This document shows positions 47,601 to 56,166 of a stretch of 64,000 bases of DNA, in pieces; the first letter of the stretch is position 1; every line of letters begins with the position of its first letter. The notes beneath the pieces are model-generated. The model worked only from the letters and a program-made list of their open reading frames with translations. It was not told where the DNA came from and made no database searches. The translations under genes and the position numbers were made by a program. The DNA comes from Spirochaetaceae bacterium (GTDB lineage Bacteria > Spirochaetota > Spirochaetia > DSM-27196 > PWMO01), in assembly GCA_007693945.1 (NCBI GenBank), contig RECP01000076.1, positions 1 through 64,000 of the forward strand. Reading direction: 5' to 3'.

Positions 47601-47882
47601 TCAGTCGTGAACATGCGGCTCGTGGGAATGCTCGCAGACAATGCGGAACTCGTGGCATTGATCACACTCGTTGATCTGGTGATGCTCGGCGAACGCCTGC
47701 CAGTGACGTTTCTGGTTGGGTGTCAGGATTCCCACGCCGCGGCAAAGCGGGCAGGCGTTATCGAGAGCATTCAGAATGGCGGCGCGGATGAATTCGCTAC
47801 GGTTCGGGAGTCCGGCGAGTGCCTGAGCCAACGCCTCGTCGACCTTGAACGTGATCACCTCTCCCTTGCGGTTTGAGGACAC
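47601..47882 (-). CDS. Small ribbon-helix-helix regulator with Cys/His-rich tail
   Basis: 93 residues from the GTG at 47882, preceded by AGGAGGGG. The first 45 residues fit a CopG/Arc-type ribbon-helix-helix (VITFKVDEALAQALAGLPNRSEFIRAAIL). The rest holds CPLCRGVG, HHQINECDQCH and a His-rich end (CEHSHEPHVHD), four or five Cys plus many His, likely a metal-binding module. It suggests a metal-responsive DNA-binding protein; this is inference. It lies between the L28 and HD-GYP genes on the same strand. Confidence 0.75.
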   Translation of the reverse strand: MSSNRKGEVITFKVDEALAQALAGLPNRSEFIRAAILNALDNACPLCRGVGILTPNQKRHWQAFAEHHQINECDQCHEFRIVCEHSHEPHVHD

Positions 47883-48077
47883 AAAACCCCTCCTGCTGAG
47901 CAGAGCGAGACAGGCTACGCTATCGTGAGACCGATAGAACTGTCAACCGACTCCGTGCAGACAAACGCGGCTCCTGACTTCGCTGCTGCCGACGGACAGC
48001 CCGCGGCACCCGTAGTGGTAGACGGTCAAAACGCGAACTGCGAAGGCGCCGGACCGGCGCGCCTGCCTCGCGCGCGG

Positions 48078-48317
48078 CTACACAACGTCCTTGAGCTGCA
48101 GCCCCTGCTTGCGCAGAAACGCCATCAGGCCGAGCTTGCTGATACTGCGCAACGCGCGGGTTGAGACACGCACCCGTACGCTTCGTTCGAGTTCAGGGAC
48201 ATAAAGCTTCTTGTAGTGGATATTCGGTTTCTGCCACTTCTTGGTCTTGTTGTGAGCGTGCGAGATATTGTTACCCGACAACGGTTTCTTTCCGGTAATG
48301 CTGCATCGTCGCGCCAT
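48078..48317 (-). CDS. rpmB: 50S ribosomal protein L28
   Basis: 79 residues. MARRCSITGKKPLSGNNISHAHNKTKK and the C-terminal VRVSTRALRSISKLG match L28. Only one Cys is present, so this is the zinc-free form. AAGGAG lies 8 bases before the ATG at 48317. Confidence 0.97.
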   Translation of the reverse strand: MARRCSITGKKPLSGNNISHAHNKTKKWQKPNIHYKKLYVPELERSVRVRVSTRALRSISKLGLMAFLRKQGLQLKDVV

Positions 48318-48348
48318 ATCGAAAACTCCTTACACAGTGGGAACGTAC

Positions 48349-48377
48349 TTATTATCAGACTATGCGTCTCTGGTCAA
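48349..48377 (-). promoter_or_regulatory. Promoter of rpmB
   Basis: Minus strand TTGACC (48377-48372), 17 bp, TAATAA (48354-48349). It overlaps the 3' end of the acyltransferase gene and gives a ~25-nt leader with AAGGAG. Confidence 0.55.
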
Positions 48378-49654
48378 GCCCCGGAGGAATCTCCGGACGC
48401 CGCCCGGGCGCCGGCCGACAGGCTCTGCAGATGACGCACGGTGAGGTGCCACTTGTAACTGTTGCCGCGGCGGTCGGCAATTGTTACGCGGTACAGAGAG
48501 CCGCGGGCGTAGAATTCCAGGTGTTCGCTGTTCTGGACGTTGATGCCTTCGATGTCAGAGAGCAGGAACACCACCGGTGCGGCGCCGTCTTCGGGCAGCA
48601 GAATGATGCGATCAGCGTGCATCTGCAGCCGCCCCCGGGCAAACGGCTCCAGCGGGCTGCTCTTGTACCCGATCTTGACGATCACGCGTGGTTCCTCAAA
48701 CAGCGGATCACAGCTCTGAGACGCCGCGTGCCGCTCGGCTGTGCGGCCCAGGTGGCCGCTCTGCCACAGGTTCCAGCTGCGGATGGTATCGTGATAGAGC
48801 GGGAATCCGCCGTCGGACTCGAAGAACCCGCGTGCGGAGAAGCGTACACGATAGCCGCACTGCTCGCAGGTCAGCATATCAGCGGCGGAAAGCAGCCGGC
48901 CGATGGAGTGACAGTGCGGGCAGACGCACAGCACGATCTCGAGGTACTCGGCGCGCGCGCTACCGCGGTACGGAACCATCGATTGCCGCTGAAACTCAAA
49001 CTCGTCGTGCTCGAGCGCTCTGCGTATCCCGTCGTAAATCTCATCCACCGCGGCAGCCTTGAGCTGCTCGGTGGTATAGACCAGGTCAAACGAGATCACG
49101 ATTCGGCCCCGCCGGTAACTCCTGGCCCAGCGCGGCAAGGAGAGAAAGGCGCCCTGCACTTTGGCGGCCACCACCGGTATCTTGAGTGCCTTGAGCAGTT
49201 TGGCGGTTGCAGGATAGATCGGCAGCGTATGGCCGTCCCAGGTGCTCTGGCCCTCGGGATAGACCCCGATAATCCCGCGACTCGCCTTGACCTTGACGAT
49301 GTTCTTGACCGTCTCCAGATCCGACATGGCCTTGGTCTTGGGTATCGACCCTACGAGGCCCAGGCCGAATTCAACCAGTCGCGAGCGGAAGTTGGAGTCC
49401 GATACCACGTAGTGCACCGGCGCCGGAATCTGGCAGTTGATCATGAACGGATCCAGAACGCAGGCGTGGTTGGCGATCAGTACCCAGGGCGGCTTGAGGT
49501 CGCGCACCAGCTGCCGGTTCCTGGTTTCGATGCGGAACAGCCATCCGAGGGTCGGGCCGAGGGCGGAGCGCAGAAAGGTATTGAAGTGTCTGGGTGCGTG
49601 GATGTGACGTCGCGCGCGCCGGCGATCACGGCGCCGGGCCCGGTTCTGATTCAT
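48374..49654 (-). CDS. PlsC-like 1-acyl-glycerol-phosphate acyltransferase with zinc-ribbon extension
   Basis: 426 residues. The N-terminal ~225 residues are a PlsC domain: NHACVLDP (the NHX4D catalytic motif, near 62) and GIIGVYPEGQSTWDG (the phosphate-binding block). The C-terminal half is not part of standard PlsC (~240 residues). It has a CPHC...CEQC zinc ribbon near 244-265 and a further ~150-residue beta-rich domain, possibly PH-like. A basic N-terminus but no clear signal or long membrane span. The ATG at 49654 follows a consensus -10 by 8 nt with no ribosome-binding site. Confidence 0.85.
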   Translation of the reverse strand: MNQNRARRRDRRRARRHIHAPRHFNTFLRSALGPTLGWLFRIETRNRQLVRDLKPPWVLIANHACVLDPFMINCQIPAPVHYVVSDSNFRSRLVEFGLGLVGSIPKTKAMSDLETVKNIVKVKASRGIIGVYPEGQSTWDGHTLPIYPATAKLLKALKIPVVAAKVQGAFLSLPRWARSYRRGRIVISFDLVYTTEQLKAAAVDEIYDGIRRALEHDEFEFQRQSMVPYRGSARAEYLEIVLCVCPHCHSIGRLLSAADMLTCEQCGYRVRFSARGFFESDGGFPLYHDTIRSWNLWQSGHLGRTAERHAASQSCDPLFEEPRVIVKIGYKSSPLEPFARGRLQMHADRIILLPEDGAAPVVFLLSDIEGINVQNSEHLEFYARGSLYRVTIADRRGNSYKWHLTVRHLQSLSAGARAASGDSSGA

Positions 49655-49662
49655 CGTGACGC

Positions 49663-49691
49663 ATTATAGCGCAAGCGCCCGCCGATGCAAA
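49663..49691 (-). promoter_or_regulatory. Promoter of the plsC-like gene
   Basis: Minus strand TTTGCA (49691-49686), 17 bp, TATAAT (49668-49663), 8 nt before the ATG at 49654: predicted leaderless. Confidence 0.65.
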
Positions 49692-49722
49692 CCGGCCCGC
49701 CCTCCGCCCGGGAATTCGCGTT

Positions 49723-49750
49723 TTGACCGCACGAAGTCGGTCGGTATAGT
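49723..49750 (+). promoter_or_regulatory. Strong plus-strand promoter inside element A
   Basis: TTGACC (49723-49728), 16 bp, TATAGT (49745-49750). It is 119 bp upstream of lnt and could give a longer lnt mRNA or a small RNA. Confidence 0.5.
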
Positions 49751-49800
49751 ACGGCTGCGGAGACGTTGCGAGGCGCACTCCCGGGCGCGGCGCACCATCG
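49723..49800 (+). repeat. Intergenic element copy A (shared with 41834-41925)
   Basis: Shares GCACGAAG, TATAGTACGGCTGCG, GAGGCGCACTC and GGGCGCGGCGCACC, in order, with copy B. Local identity is high in these blocks and the spacing differs between them. Confidence 0.5.
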
Positions 49801-49868
49801 TCATGCCGGCGCGTAATCCGGCGTCCGGCGGCTGTACCGCTACGTTGCTTCTCGGTTACTATAGCGCT

Positions 49869-52049
49869 ATGGCACAGGAAGCACTTCGTCACCCCGGCCG
49901 CGTCGCCGGAGCGTGTTACCTGCTGGTGTCGCTGCTGGCGATCTACCTGACCATCTCCGGCCCGGCGCCGCTGGAAGCGCCCGGTCTCGGTGATTCGCTC
50001 TACTTTGTTCTGATTGGGCTGCACGTTGTCTGGGGCGTGCTGCTGCTGATGCCCCCGGCCTCCCGTGCGGCGGCCTTTGATTGCCGCCGCGTACGACGGT
50101 TCATACAGGTTCCCGAGGCGCTGCTGGCCTATGCGGTAGTACTGTTTCTGTTCGCGTGGGTTTTTGCGATCAACGCCAACATGGATTACGTGCAGCGCTT
50201 CATCGAAATGGGTGGTGATCTGCGTCTGGCGCTCGATACCGAAACCGAGCGCGCGATCGCGGTACTGCGCTACGGACCGTTCCTGGTGCTCAATCTGGCG
50301 TTCTATCTGCTGCTGAGGGTCTTGCGGCCGCAGCTGGTACGCCGCGCGATTGCGCCCTCGCTGATCGCCGACCGGGATACTGTTGCGCGTACGGTCCGCT
50401 GGCCGGCGGTCTGGGGCCTGATGCTGGTGTTTCTGTCGGTCTTCCTCAGCGCCACGGCGTTGCCTTCGTTTCTCAATCTGAACGGCGTTGCGCTGCTGGG
50501 GTTTGTCTCACTGGCCCCGTTGCTGCTGGCGCTGCGCGGTTCGAGCTACGCACGCGGCGTCTTCTTTGCAGTCGTGTACGGAACGCTGACGACGCTGGTG
50601 GTGAACTTCTGGCTGGGAACGTTCAGTCTTGTTTCGCTGCAAATCAGTGTGATCATCTTTCTGTTCTTCTACCTGTTGTTCATTGTGCCCGCACTCTGGT
50701 TCTATCGGCGCGTCGCGGTGCTGCGGTTCACGGTGATTCCGCTGGCGTGGACCGGGTTTGAACTGCTGCGCTCATCGGGGTTTCTGGGTTACCCGTGGGC
50801 GCTGATCGCGCACTCGCAGTATGCCGTCCTGCCGCTCATCCAGATGGCGGCGTTTAGCGGTGTCTGGGGAATCAGCTTCGTGCTGCTGCTGGTCAACGCC
50901 GGCCTGGCGGAACTGCTCGCCGGAGTCGGCAGCGGCCGCCGTCCGCCCCTGATGCCGCTGCTCGGCGCGCTGGCTCTGCTGGGCAGTGCGATGTTCGTCG
51001 GTACGGCTGTTCTGGCGGCCGACGGACTGGATCAACGCCAACCCGACCGGACGGTACGCATTGCGCTGATCCAGCAGAACTCCGACCCGCGCAAGCACGA
51101 GTATCGCCGGACGTTCACCTCCCTGACACGGCTTACCGATCAGTCACTGGCCTACAATCCCGACATCGTAGCGTGGTCGGAGACGGCGTTTGTGCCCAAT
51201 ATCCGCCGCTGGAGCCAGGAGGATCCGCGCTATCACAGTCTGGCACGGCTGGTGCAGGATTTTGTGCGCTATCAGCACTCAATTGCAACGTGGCTGGTAA
51301 CCGGCAACGACGACTACGCGCGAGTCTTTGACGACGAGGGCAGTGAGGTGGAACGCCACCACTTCAACGCGGCGGTTCTGTTCTCTGATCGCGGAGAGCG
51401 GAAGCAGACGTACCACAAGATTCGCCTGGTTCCGTTCACCGAGCACTTCCCGTACGAGCACATATTCCCGCGCGTGCACGCGCTGCTGCAGGAGTATGAC
51501 GTGCACTTCTGGGAGCCGGGCAGCGAACGCACCGTCTTCGAACACCCGATGTTCCGGTTCTCTACGCCAATCTGTTTTGAAGACGTCTTTCCTGACGAGG
51601 TGCGCCGGTTTGTGCTGGAGGGCACCGAGGTGATCCTCAATATCACAAACGATTACTGGTCGCTGACCGAAGTGCAGGCCAAACAGCACTTCGTCGGAGG
51701 AATGTTTCGTGCCGTCGAGAATCGGCGTCCGCTGGTTCGCTCGACCGCCAGTGGCCTGACCTCGCACGTTGACGAGTACGGCCGCATTCTGGCAACCCTG
51801 CCATACTATGAAGAACTCTACCTGGTGGCCGATGTCGAGATTGCCGCTGATCAGCCGATCACCTTCTACACGCGTCACGGCGACTGGTTTCCGGTAACCG
51901 CGCTGGCGCTCCTGCCGATCATGCTGCTTATCAGCGACCGCAACCGCCTGGCAGCCCGGCTGAAACGGGCGCGCAACCCGGAGCCGCGCGGCCCGCGCCG
52001 CTGGCCGGCTATTCTGCGGGGGCGGCTTCGATCTCGACGCGACGATTGA
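49869..52049 (+). CDS. lnt: Apolipoprotein N-acyltransferase
   Basis: 726 residues from the ATG at 49869, longer than the usual ~510. The first ~160 residues hold three or four extra membrane segments before the normal multi-pass region. The C-terminal nitrilase-like domain is complete: catalytic Glu in VAWSETAFVP, Lys in YHKIRLVPFTEHFP, Cys in TPICFEDVFPD. It adds the third acyl chain to lipoproteins at the inner membrane. A TACTAT box ends 6 nt before the ATG and there is no ribosome-binding site. It is convergent with lgt, the first enzyme of the same pathway. Confidence 0.93.
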   Translation: MAQEALRHPGRVAGACYLLVSLLAIYLTISGPAPLEAPGLGDSLYFVLIGLHVVWGVLLLMPPASRAAAFDCRRVRRFIQVPEALLAYAVVLFLFAWVFAINANMDYVQRFIEMGGDLRLALDTETERAIAVLRYGPFLVLNLAFYLLLRVLRPQLVRRAIAPSLIADRDTVARTVRWPAVWGLMLVFLSVFLSATALPSFLNLNGVALLGFVSLAPLLLALRGSSYARGVFFAVVYGTLTTLVVNFWLGTFSLVSLQISVIIFLFFYLLFIVPALWFYRRVAVLRFTVIPLAWTGFELLRSSGFLGYPWALIAHSQYAVLPLIQMAAFSGVWGISFVLLLVNAGLAELLAGVGSGRRPPLMPLLGALALLGSAMFVGTAVLAADGLDQRQPDRTVRIALIQQNSDPRKHEYRRTFTSLTRLTDQSLAYNPDIVAWSETAFVPNIRRWSQEDPRYHSLARLVQDFVRYQHSIATWLVTGNDDYARVFDDEGSEVERHHFNAAVLFSDRGERKQTYHKIRLVPFTEHFPYEHIFPRVHALLQEYDVHFWEPGSERTVFEHPMFRFSTPICFEDVFPDEVRRFVLEGTEVILNITNDYWSLTEVQAKQHFVGGMFRAVENRRPLVRSTASGLTSHVDEYGRILATLPYYEELYLVADVEIAADQPITFYTRHGDWFPVTALALLPIMLLISDRNRLAARLKRARNPEPRGPRRWPAILRGRLRSRRDD

Positions 52050-52138
52050 GGTGCAGCGGTCACAGTCGCAGGTCACCGGGAGGACGGAGCCGTGACCGGT
52101 CACCCGTTCGGCCGCCACGCGACACGAGGTGCTCAGCG

Positions 52139-53173
52139 TCAGCGCTTCTTCCTGCGCCGTTTCGTCCCCTTTGCCCGGCCCTTGGCCGACGGCGGCAGCA
52201 CACGCTCCATGGTGGCAACCTTCGGCTCAGCGCGCTTCATGCGGTGGAACAGCAGCAGACAGATCGCGCCGGCTACTATCATCAGAAACGAGAGGATCTG
52301 GCCGGTTGTTACGTTGAACAGTGAGACAAACAGCTCCGGAGGATTGGGCCGCCCGGAGAGCTGGATGGGAAACGCCAGATCGGCATCCGGTTGTCGCGTG
52401 TATTCAGCCACAAACCGTACGGCGCCGTACCCGATGAGGTAAGCGCCGATCATGAAGCCGCGAAACGGTTTGCGCGTGCGGAACACAAACCACAGGACGG
52501 CCCACAGCAGGATGCCTTCGAGGAAGGCCTCGTACAGCTGCGACGGATGGCGCGGGAGGTTGAGCATCTGCTCCGGACCGATGACCGGGATACCCACTTT
52601 TTGGGCTATGGCCGCCGCCCACGGCTCGCTGGCCGGAATGCGGCGCGCGTGCGGAAATATCATCCCCCACGGCCCGGCGGTAACGCGCCCGTAGAGCTCG
52701 CCGTTGATGAAATTCCCCAGCCGCCCGAACGTGTAGCCCAGCGGAATCGCGGTAACCAGCATATCGCCCCAGTCCAGGATGTCGAGCTTCTTCGCACGCA
52801 GGTAGACCACCGTACCAATCACTGCACCGACCAGGCCGCCGTGGTAGCTCATGCCCTGCAGGCCGGTGAAGTTCATGTTCTCGTCGAACGGCCAGAAGAT
52901 CAGCCATGGCCGGCGAAGGTAGTATCCGCTGGGCTCGTAGATCGTAGTTGCAAAGACCCGTGCGCCGATCAGCAAACCGATGATCGCCCAGAAGAACATG
53001 TTGACCACGTGATCCTGGTCAACGTTCAGCTTGCGTCGCCGCACCTGGTACATGAACAGCAGGTAGGTGATCCCGAAGGCCAGCAGGTACATAAGTCCGT
53101 ACCAGCGCAACGGCAGGCCGGGAACAATCACCGGCGAAAGCCATTCGGGATACTGCATATAGAGTGTAGACAT
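52139..53173 (-). CDS. lgt: Prolipoprotein diacylglyceryl transferase
   Basis: 344 residues, about seven membrane segments. SYHGGLVGAVIGTVVYLRA holds the conserved HGG region and GRLGNFINGELYGRVT is the Lgt signature. The C-terminus has a long basic tail (AKGRAKGTKRRRKKR) beyond the last helix. It transfers diacylglycerol to the lipobox Cys. It follows fapA by 26 bp on the same strand and is likely in its operon. Confidence 0.95.
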   Translation of the reverse strand: MSTLYMQYPEWLSPVIVPGLPLRWYGLMYLLAFGITYLLFMYQVRRRKLNVDQDHVVNMFFWAIIGLLIGARVFATTIYEPSGYYLRRPWLIFWPFDENMNFTGLQGMSYHGGLVGAVIGTVVYLRAKKLDILDWGDMLVTAIPLGYTFGRLGNFINGELYGRVTAGPWGMIFPHARRIPASEPWAAAIAQKVGIPVIGPEQMLNLPRHPSQLYEAFLEGILLWAVLWFVFRTRKPFRGFMIGAYLIGYGAVRFVAEYTRQPDADLAFPIQLSGRPNPPELFVSLFNVTTGQILSFLMIVAGAICLLLFHRMKRAEPKVATMERVLPPSAKGRAKGTKRRRKKR

Positions 53174-53199
53174 GGTGTTCCTCGCGGTCAGGCGGCGCG

Positions 53200-56157
53200 T
53201 TAAGCGTCCCGTTTGTCGATCGGCTGCTCGATCACGCGTCCGGTCAGCTCGTCAAAGTTGAAGCTGACGCTTCTGCGCGGCGTCCTGATGTCAATTGTAC
53301 GGCCGTGGCTCTCGAGTGTCACCCCCGGATGGACCGTTCCCGGCACGGTCACAGCAGCATCGTGGTGCTCCTCAAAGCGCTCGCGCAAGGTGAAGAGTCG
53401 CAGACTGCGTTTCTCCATTGCTTTCAGCAGACGCTTCTTCTCGCGGCGCAGCTCATCGATCTGATCAGGGGTCAGTCCGCTTCCGCGCATGCTCTGATCG
53501 ACGGCGGTCACACGGCGCTTGATTGTCTCGATCTCCTTTTCCTGCTTCTCGATCTGGTCGGCAATCAGGTAGTCCTGGCCGAACGAGATCGACGTTCGAA
53601 CGCCGTTGGGTGAGCCGAGGTTGGCGGCTGTCACACCGTGGCGCGCGCGGACCGAGCCCCCCGTGATTGCCCCTCGGTCGCCGTTCACCACCAGACGGCC
53701 GTTAGTCTTGACGGTGCAGTGAAGCGCCGCGCTGGCTACCGAGATGTCTCCAACCGAAAGCAGTGCGGCCTGCTCGGCAAATCCGGTCCCGATGGCGCTT
53801 CTGGACCGCAGCACTCCCTTTCCGGCGCCTTTGATTCCCTGCCGCACCACTATTCTGCCGTCAGCCGAGAGCAGGCTTGCTTCGACAGTCTCCCCGACCG
53901 TGATATCGCCGCCGGCGATCACCACAAAACCGCCGGTCACCGAACCGCTGACGTTGACCGAGCCGGGAAAACGGATGTTGCCGGTTGCAAAATCAACGTT
54001 CCCTTCTACACGGTACTCGACGCGGATTTCGAGGCGATTGTCCTGCATCACAAAATCGCCGTCGCGCTCGGCGACCAGCAGCAGCGTGCCGTCCGGTTGC
54101 CGCTCAGTGCGCACGAACGCGCCGATCTGCGGCTCGGCCTCGGGCTGAGGCGCCGGCGGCAGCGCCGCACCGGTGACGTCGGTTCCGTGTCGGGCCTCCG
54201 CGTGGTGCGGCAGAATGCGTGCCAGCCGGGTGCCCGCAGTAACCGTGCGAATGTTGCCCTGGTTTTTGTAGTCGGCGCCGCCGTCATCGCGGATGGTAAC
54301 CGCGCTTCCACCGGCCGGCTGCACCAGCAGCTCGAAGGTCTTTCCCGCGGAGCGTCCGGGCGGTGTGCCTTCGGCTATCAGCAGATTGGTGATACGCCGG
54401 CCGCCCGTCACCGCCCGGACGGCCGCTTTGAGAACGCCATGCCTGATTCCGTGGCGAACGTTGTGCCGGGCCAGCGCGTCAGCGACGATGTCCTGGTCAA
54501 CACGCCTGCCGCTGCCGCGGCCGTCGAGCAGTGACAGATAGGCTTTCATGCGGTCCGGGCTGACGGTCACGCCGACATCGGCGTCGGCGTGCGGGCGCAC
54601 ACGCAGCATGGTCACGCCGTCGACCTCTCCGCAATCGAGCACCCCGTCAATCTGCGCGATGACCACCGATCCGGTCTGGCTGAGGTTTTCGAACAGACGC
54701 AGCGAAGGTTCGGGAGTCGTGGCGCCCCTGATCGGTTTGCCGAATACATCGCTGCCGGGTGACCCCTCCACGGTTGGAGGGATGGTGACAACCCGCTGCT
54801 CGCGGTCAACCAGAGCCATCTGACGCACGGCGTTCATCGGGAACGTGTCCAGCGAGTCAATTCCCTCCAGCACGCGCGGATCCTCAGCGGCCGCACGCAA
54901 CAGATCGCGCTGCTGTGTCTCCGGCAGCGGCCGGAACGAGAACTCCGGATCCCGCGGCGGTCCCTCGCCCGGCGCAGTGCCCTCGGCCAGCACGTAGCCG
55001 ATCAGGTCGACCTCGCTGGATCGATAGAACGCCAGAACATCCTGCTGGATCTGCGCCTGGTCGAGCCGCACCAGACCCCGCGACCGGATCGCGCGGCCGA
55101 CCTCCTTGAGCACCAGCGGTTTGCCGCGCCCTTTGCCCTTGCTCAGGTTGAGCAGCGCGGTGAGACGGTCTTCGGTTATGTGGATGCTGTACGCGGCGTC
55201 GCGGCTACCGGTCATCGGAATTCTGTCGGCGGCACCCCGGCGCGCGGCAACCGCGAGCTGCTGCGCGAGCAGTTCGGCGCTGATCAGCTGGTCGGTCTGG
55301 AATCCCAGCTGCTGCGCCTGCCCGATGAGCTCCCGCGCATCCGGCAGGCGGGCCTCGGCGTTTCCGGGAAAGAAATCGACAAAGCAGCTGACCTGGTCCT
55401 CCGAGCGCACGACCTGCCAACTGTGCGCAGCGTAGGAAACAACGTCAGTCCAGTTGGCTCCGACGCGTAGAAACCCGGTTGTGTCGGCAACCAGCTCCTC
55501 GCCGCGGCGCTGCACGCCGCTGCCACAGTAGAAAAGCGGGTCGGCCGACGGCCTGGGATGGATGACCTTGCCGTAGACGCTACGTCCCGGAGCTCCGGCA
55601 GTGCGCGGCACGATGCGTCCGATCCGCTGCCCGGCCTCGACGTAGGCCGTCTGCTCGACGACCGGGTCAACGTAGACTCGTTCGGGAACCGTTTCGGTTT
55701 CGGTAACCATTACCCGTTCCTGCCTCGGACGCATGAACGGCAGTTTGGGTTTCACCGTTTGAAGCTTGGAGCGCTGGACCTTGCGTGTGCGTTTGACCAC
55801 GATTTCGGGATTGGCGGCCGCGGCCAGCACTCGCTCGGCCTCATCGGCCATCTCCTCCGGTACCGCTATGCCGGCGAACTCGGCGCGCTCGGAGGTTGCG
55901 GTTTCAGCCGCCAGCCCCTGGGCGACTACAATTGCGACCACCGGCTCGTCATTCTTGTCCGCCGCTTCGATGCGCCGTCGCATCTCCGCCCCGTCGAGGG
56001 GTTCAATTACGCCCCTGCGCTTGAGAAACGCGTGTATTGAGTCCGCCGACCACGCGGTCCCATCCGCATCGCGGGTGATGGTCAACGTTGCAACCAGACC
56101 GTGTTCGTCTACCTGGAGCTCGACACTCCCGATGATCTGCGCCTCGGTATTCGCCAT
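53200..56157 (-). CDS. FapA (DUF342) family protein
   Basis: 985 residues. The FapA core is near residues 620-920, with ITVGETVEASLLSADGRIVVRQGIKGAGKG and TNGRLVVNGDRGAITGG (parallel beta-helix-like repeats) and a coiled coil LIADQIEKQEKEIETIKRRVTAVDQ. Two further FapA-like N-terminal modules precede it (AGQRIGRIVPRTAGAPGRSVYGKVI at ~195 and GSPGSDVFGKPI at ~470). The protein is thus longer than the usual ~550 residues. Linked by reports in other bacteria to flagellar assembly and surface recruitment; the biochemical role is unknown. It lies 9 bp after the FlhG-like gene. Confidence 0.85.
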   Translation of the reverse strand: MANTEAQIIGSVELQVDEHGLVATLTITRDADGTAWSADSIHAFLKRRGVIEPLDGAEMRRRIEAADKNDEPVVAIVVAQGLAAETATSERAEFAGIAVPEEMADEAERVLAAAANPEIVVKRTRKVQRSKLQTVKPKLPFMRPRQERVMVTETETVPERVYVDPVVEQTAYVEAGQRIGRIVPRTAGAPGRSVYGKVIHPRPSADPLFYCGSGVQRRGEELVADTTGFLRVGANWTDVVSYAAHSWQVVRSEDQVSCFVDFFPGNAEARLPDARELIGQAQQLGFQTDQLISAELLAQQLAVAARRGAADRIPMTGSRDAAYSIHITEDRLTALLNLSKGKGRGKPLVLKEVGRAIRSRGLVRLDQAQIQQDVLAFYRSSEVDLIGYVLAEGTAPGEGPPRDPEFSFRPLPETQQRDLLRAAAEDPRVLEGIDSLDTFPMNAVRQMALVDREQRVVTIPPTVEGSPGSDVFGKPIRGATTPEPSLRLFENLSQTGSVVIAQIDGVLDCGEVDGVTMLRVRPHADADVGVTVSPDRMKAYLSLLDGRGSGRRVDQDIVADALARHNVRHGIRHGVLKAAVRAVTGGRRITNLLIAEGTPPGRSAGKTFELLVQPAGGSAVTIRDDGGADYKNQGNIRTVTAGTRLARILPHHAEARHGTDVTGAALPPAPQPEAEPQIGAFVRTERQPDGTLLLVAERDGDFVMQDNRLEIRVEYRVEGNVDFATGNIRFPGSVNVSGSVTGGFVVIAGGDITVGETVEASLLSADGRIVVRQGIKGAGKGVLRSRSAIGTGFAEQAALLSVGDISVASAALHCTVKTNGRLVVNGDRGAITGGSVRARHGVTAANLGSPNGVRTSISFGQDYLIADQIEKQEKEIETIKRRVTAVDQSMRGSGLTPDQIDELRREKKRLLKAMEKRSLRLFTLRERFEEHHDAAVTVPGTVHPGVTLESHGRTIDIRTPRRSVSFNFDELTGRVIEQPIDKRDA

Positions 56158-56166
56158 TCCTGTTGC

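Noticed and set aside
52057..52098. CGGTCAC/GTGACCG inverted repeat between lnt and lgt
   Set aside because: A 7-bp stem with a 28-nt loop and no T-run is weak evidence for a terminator.
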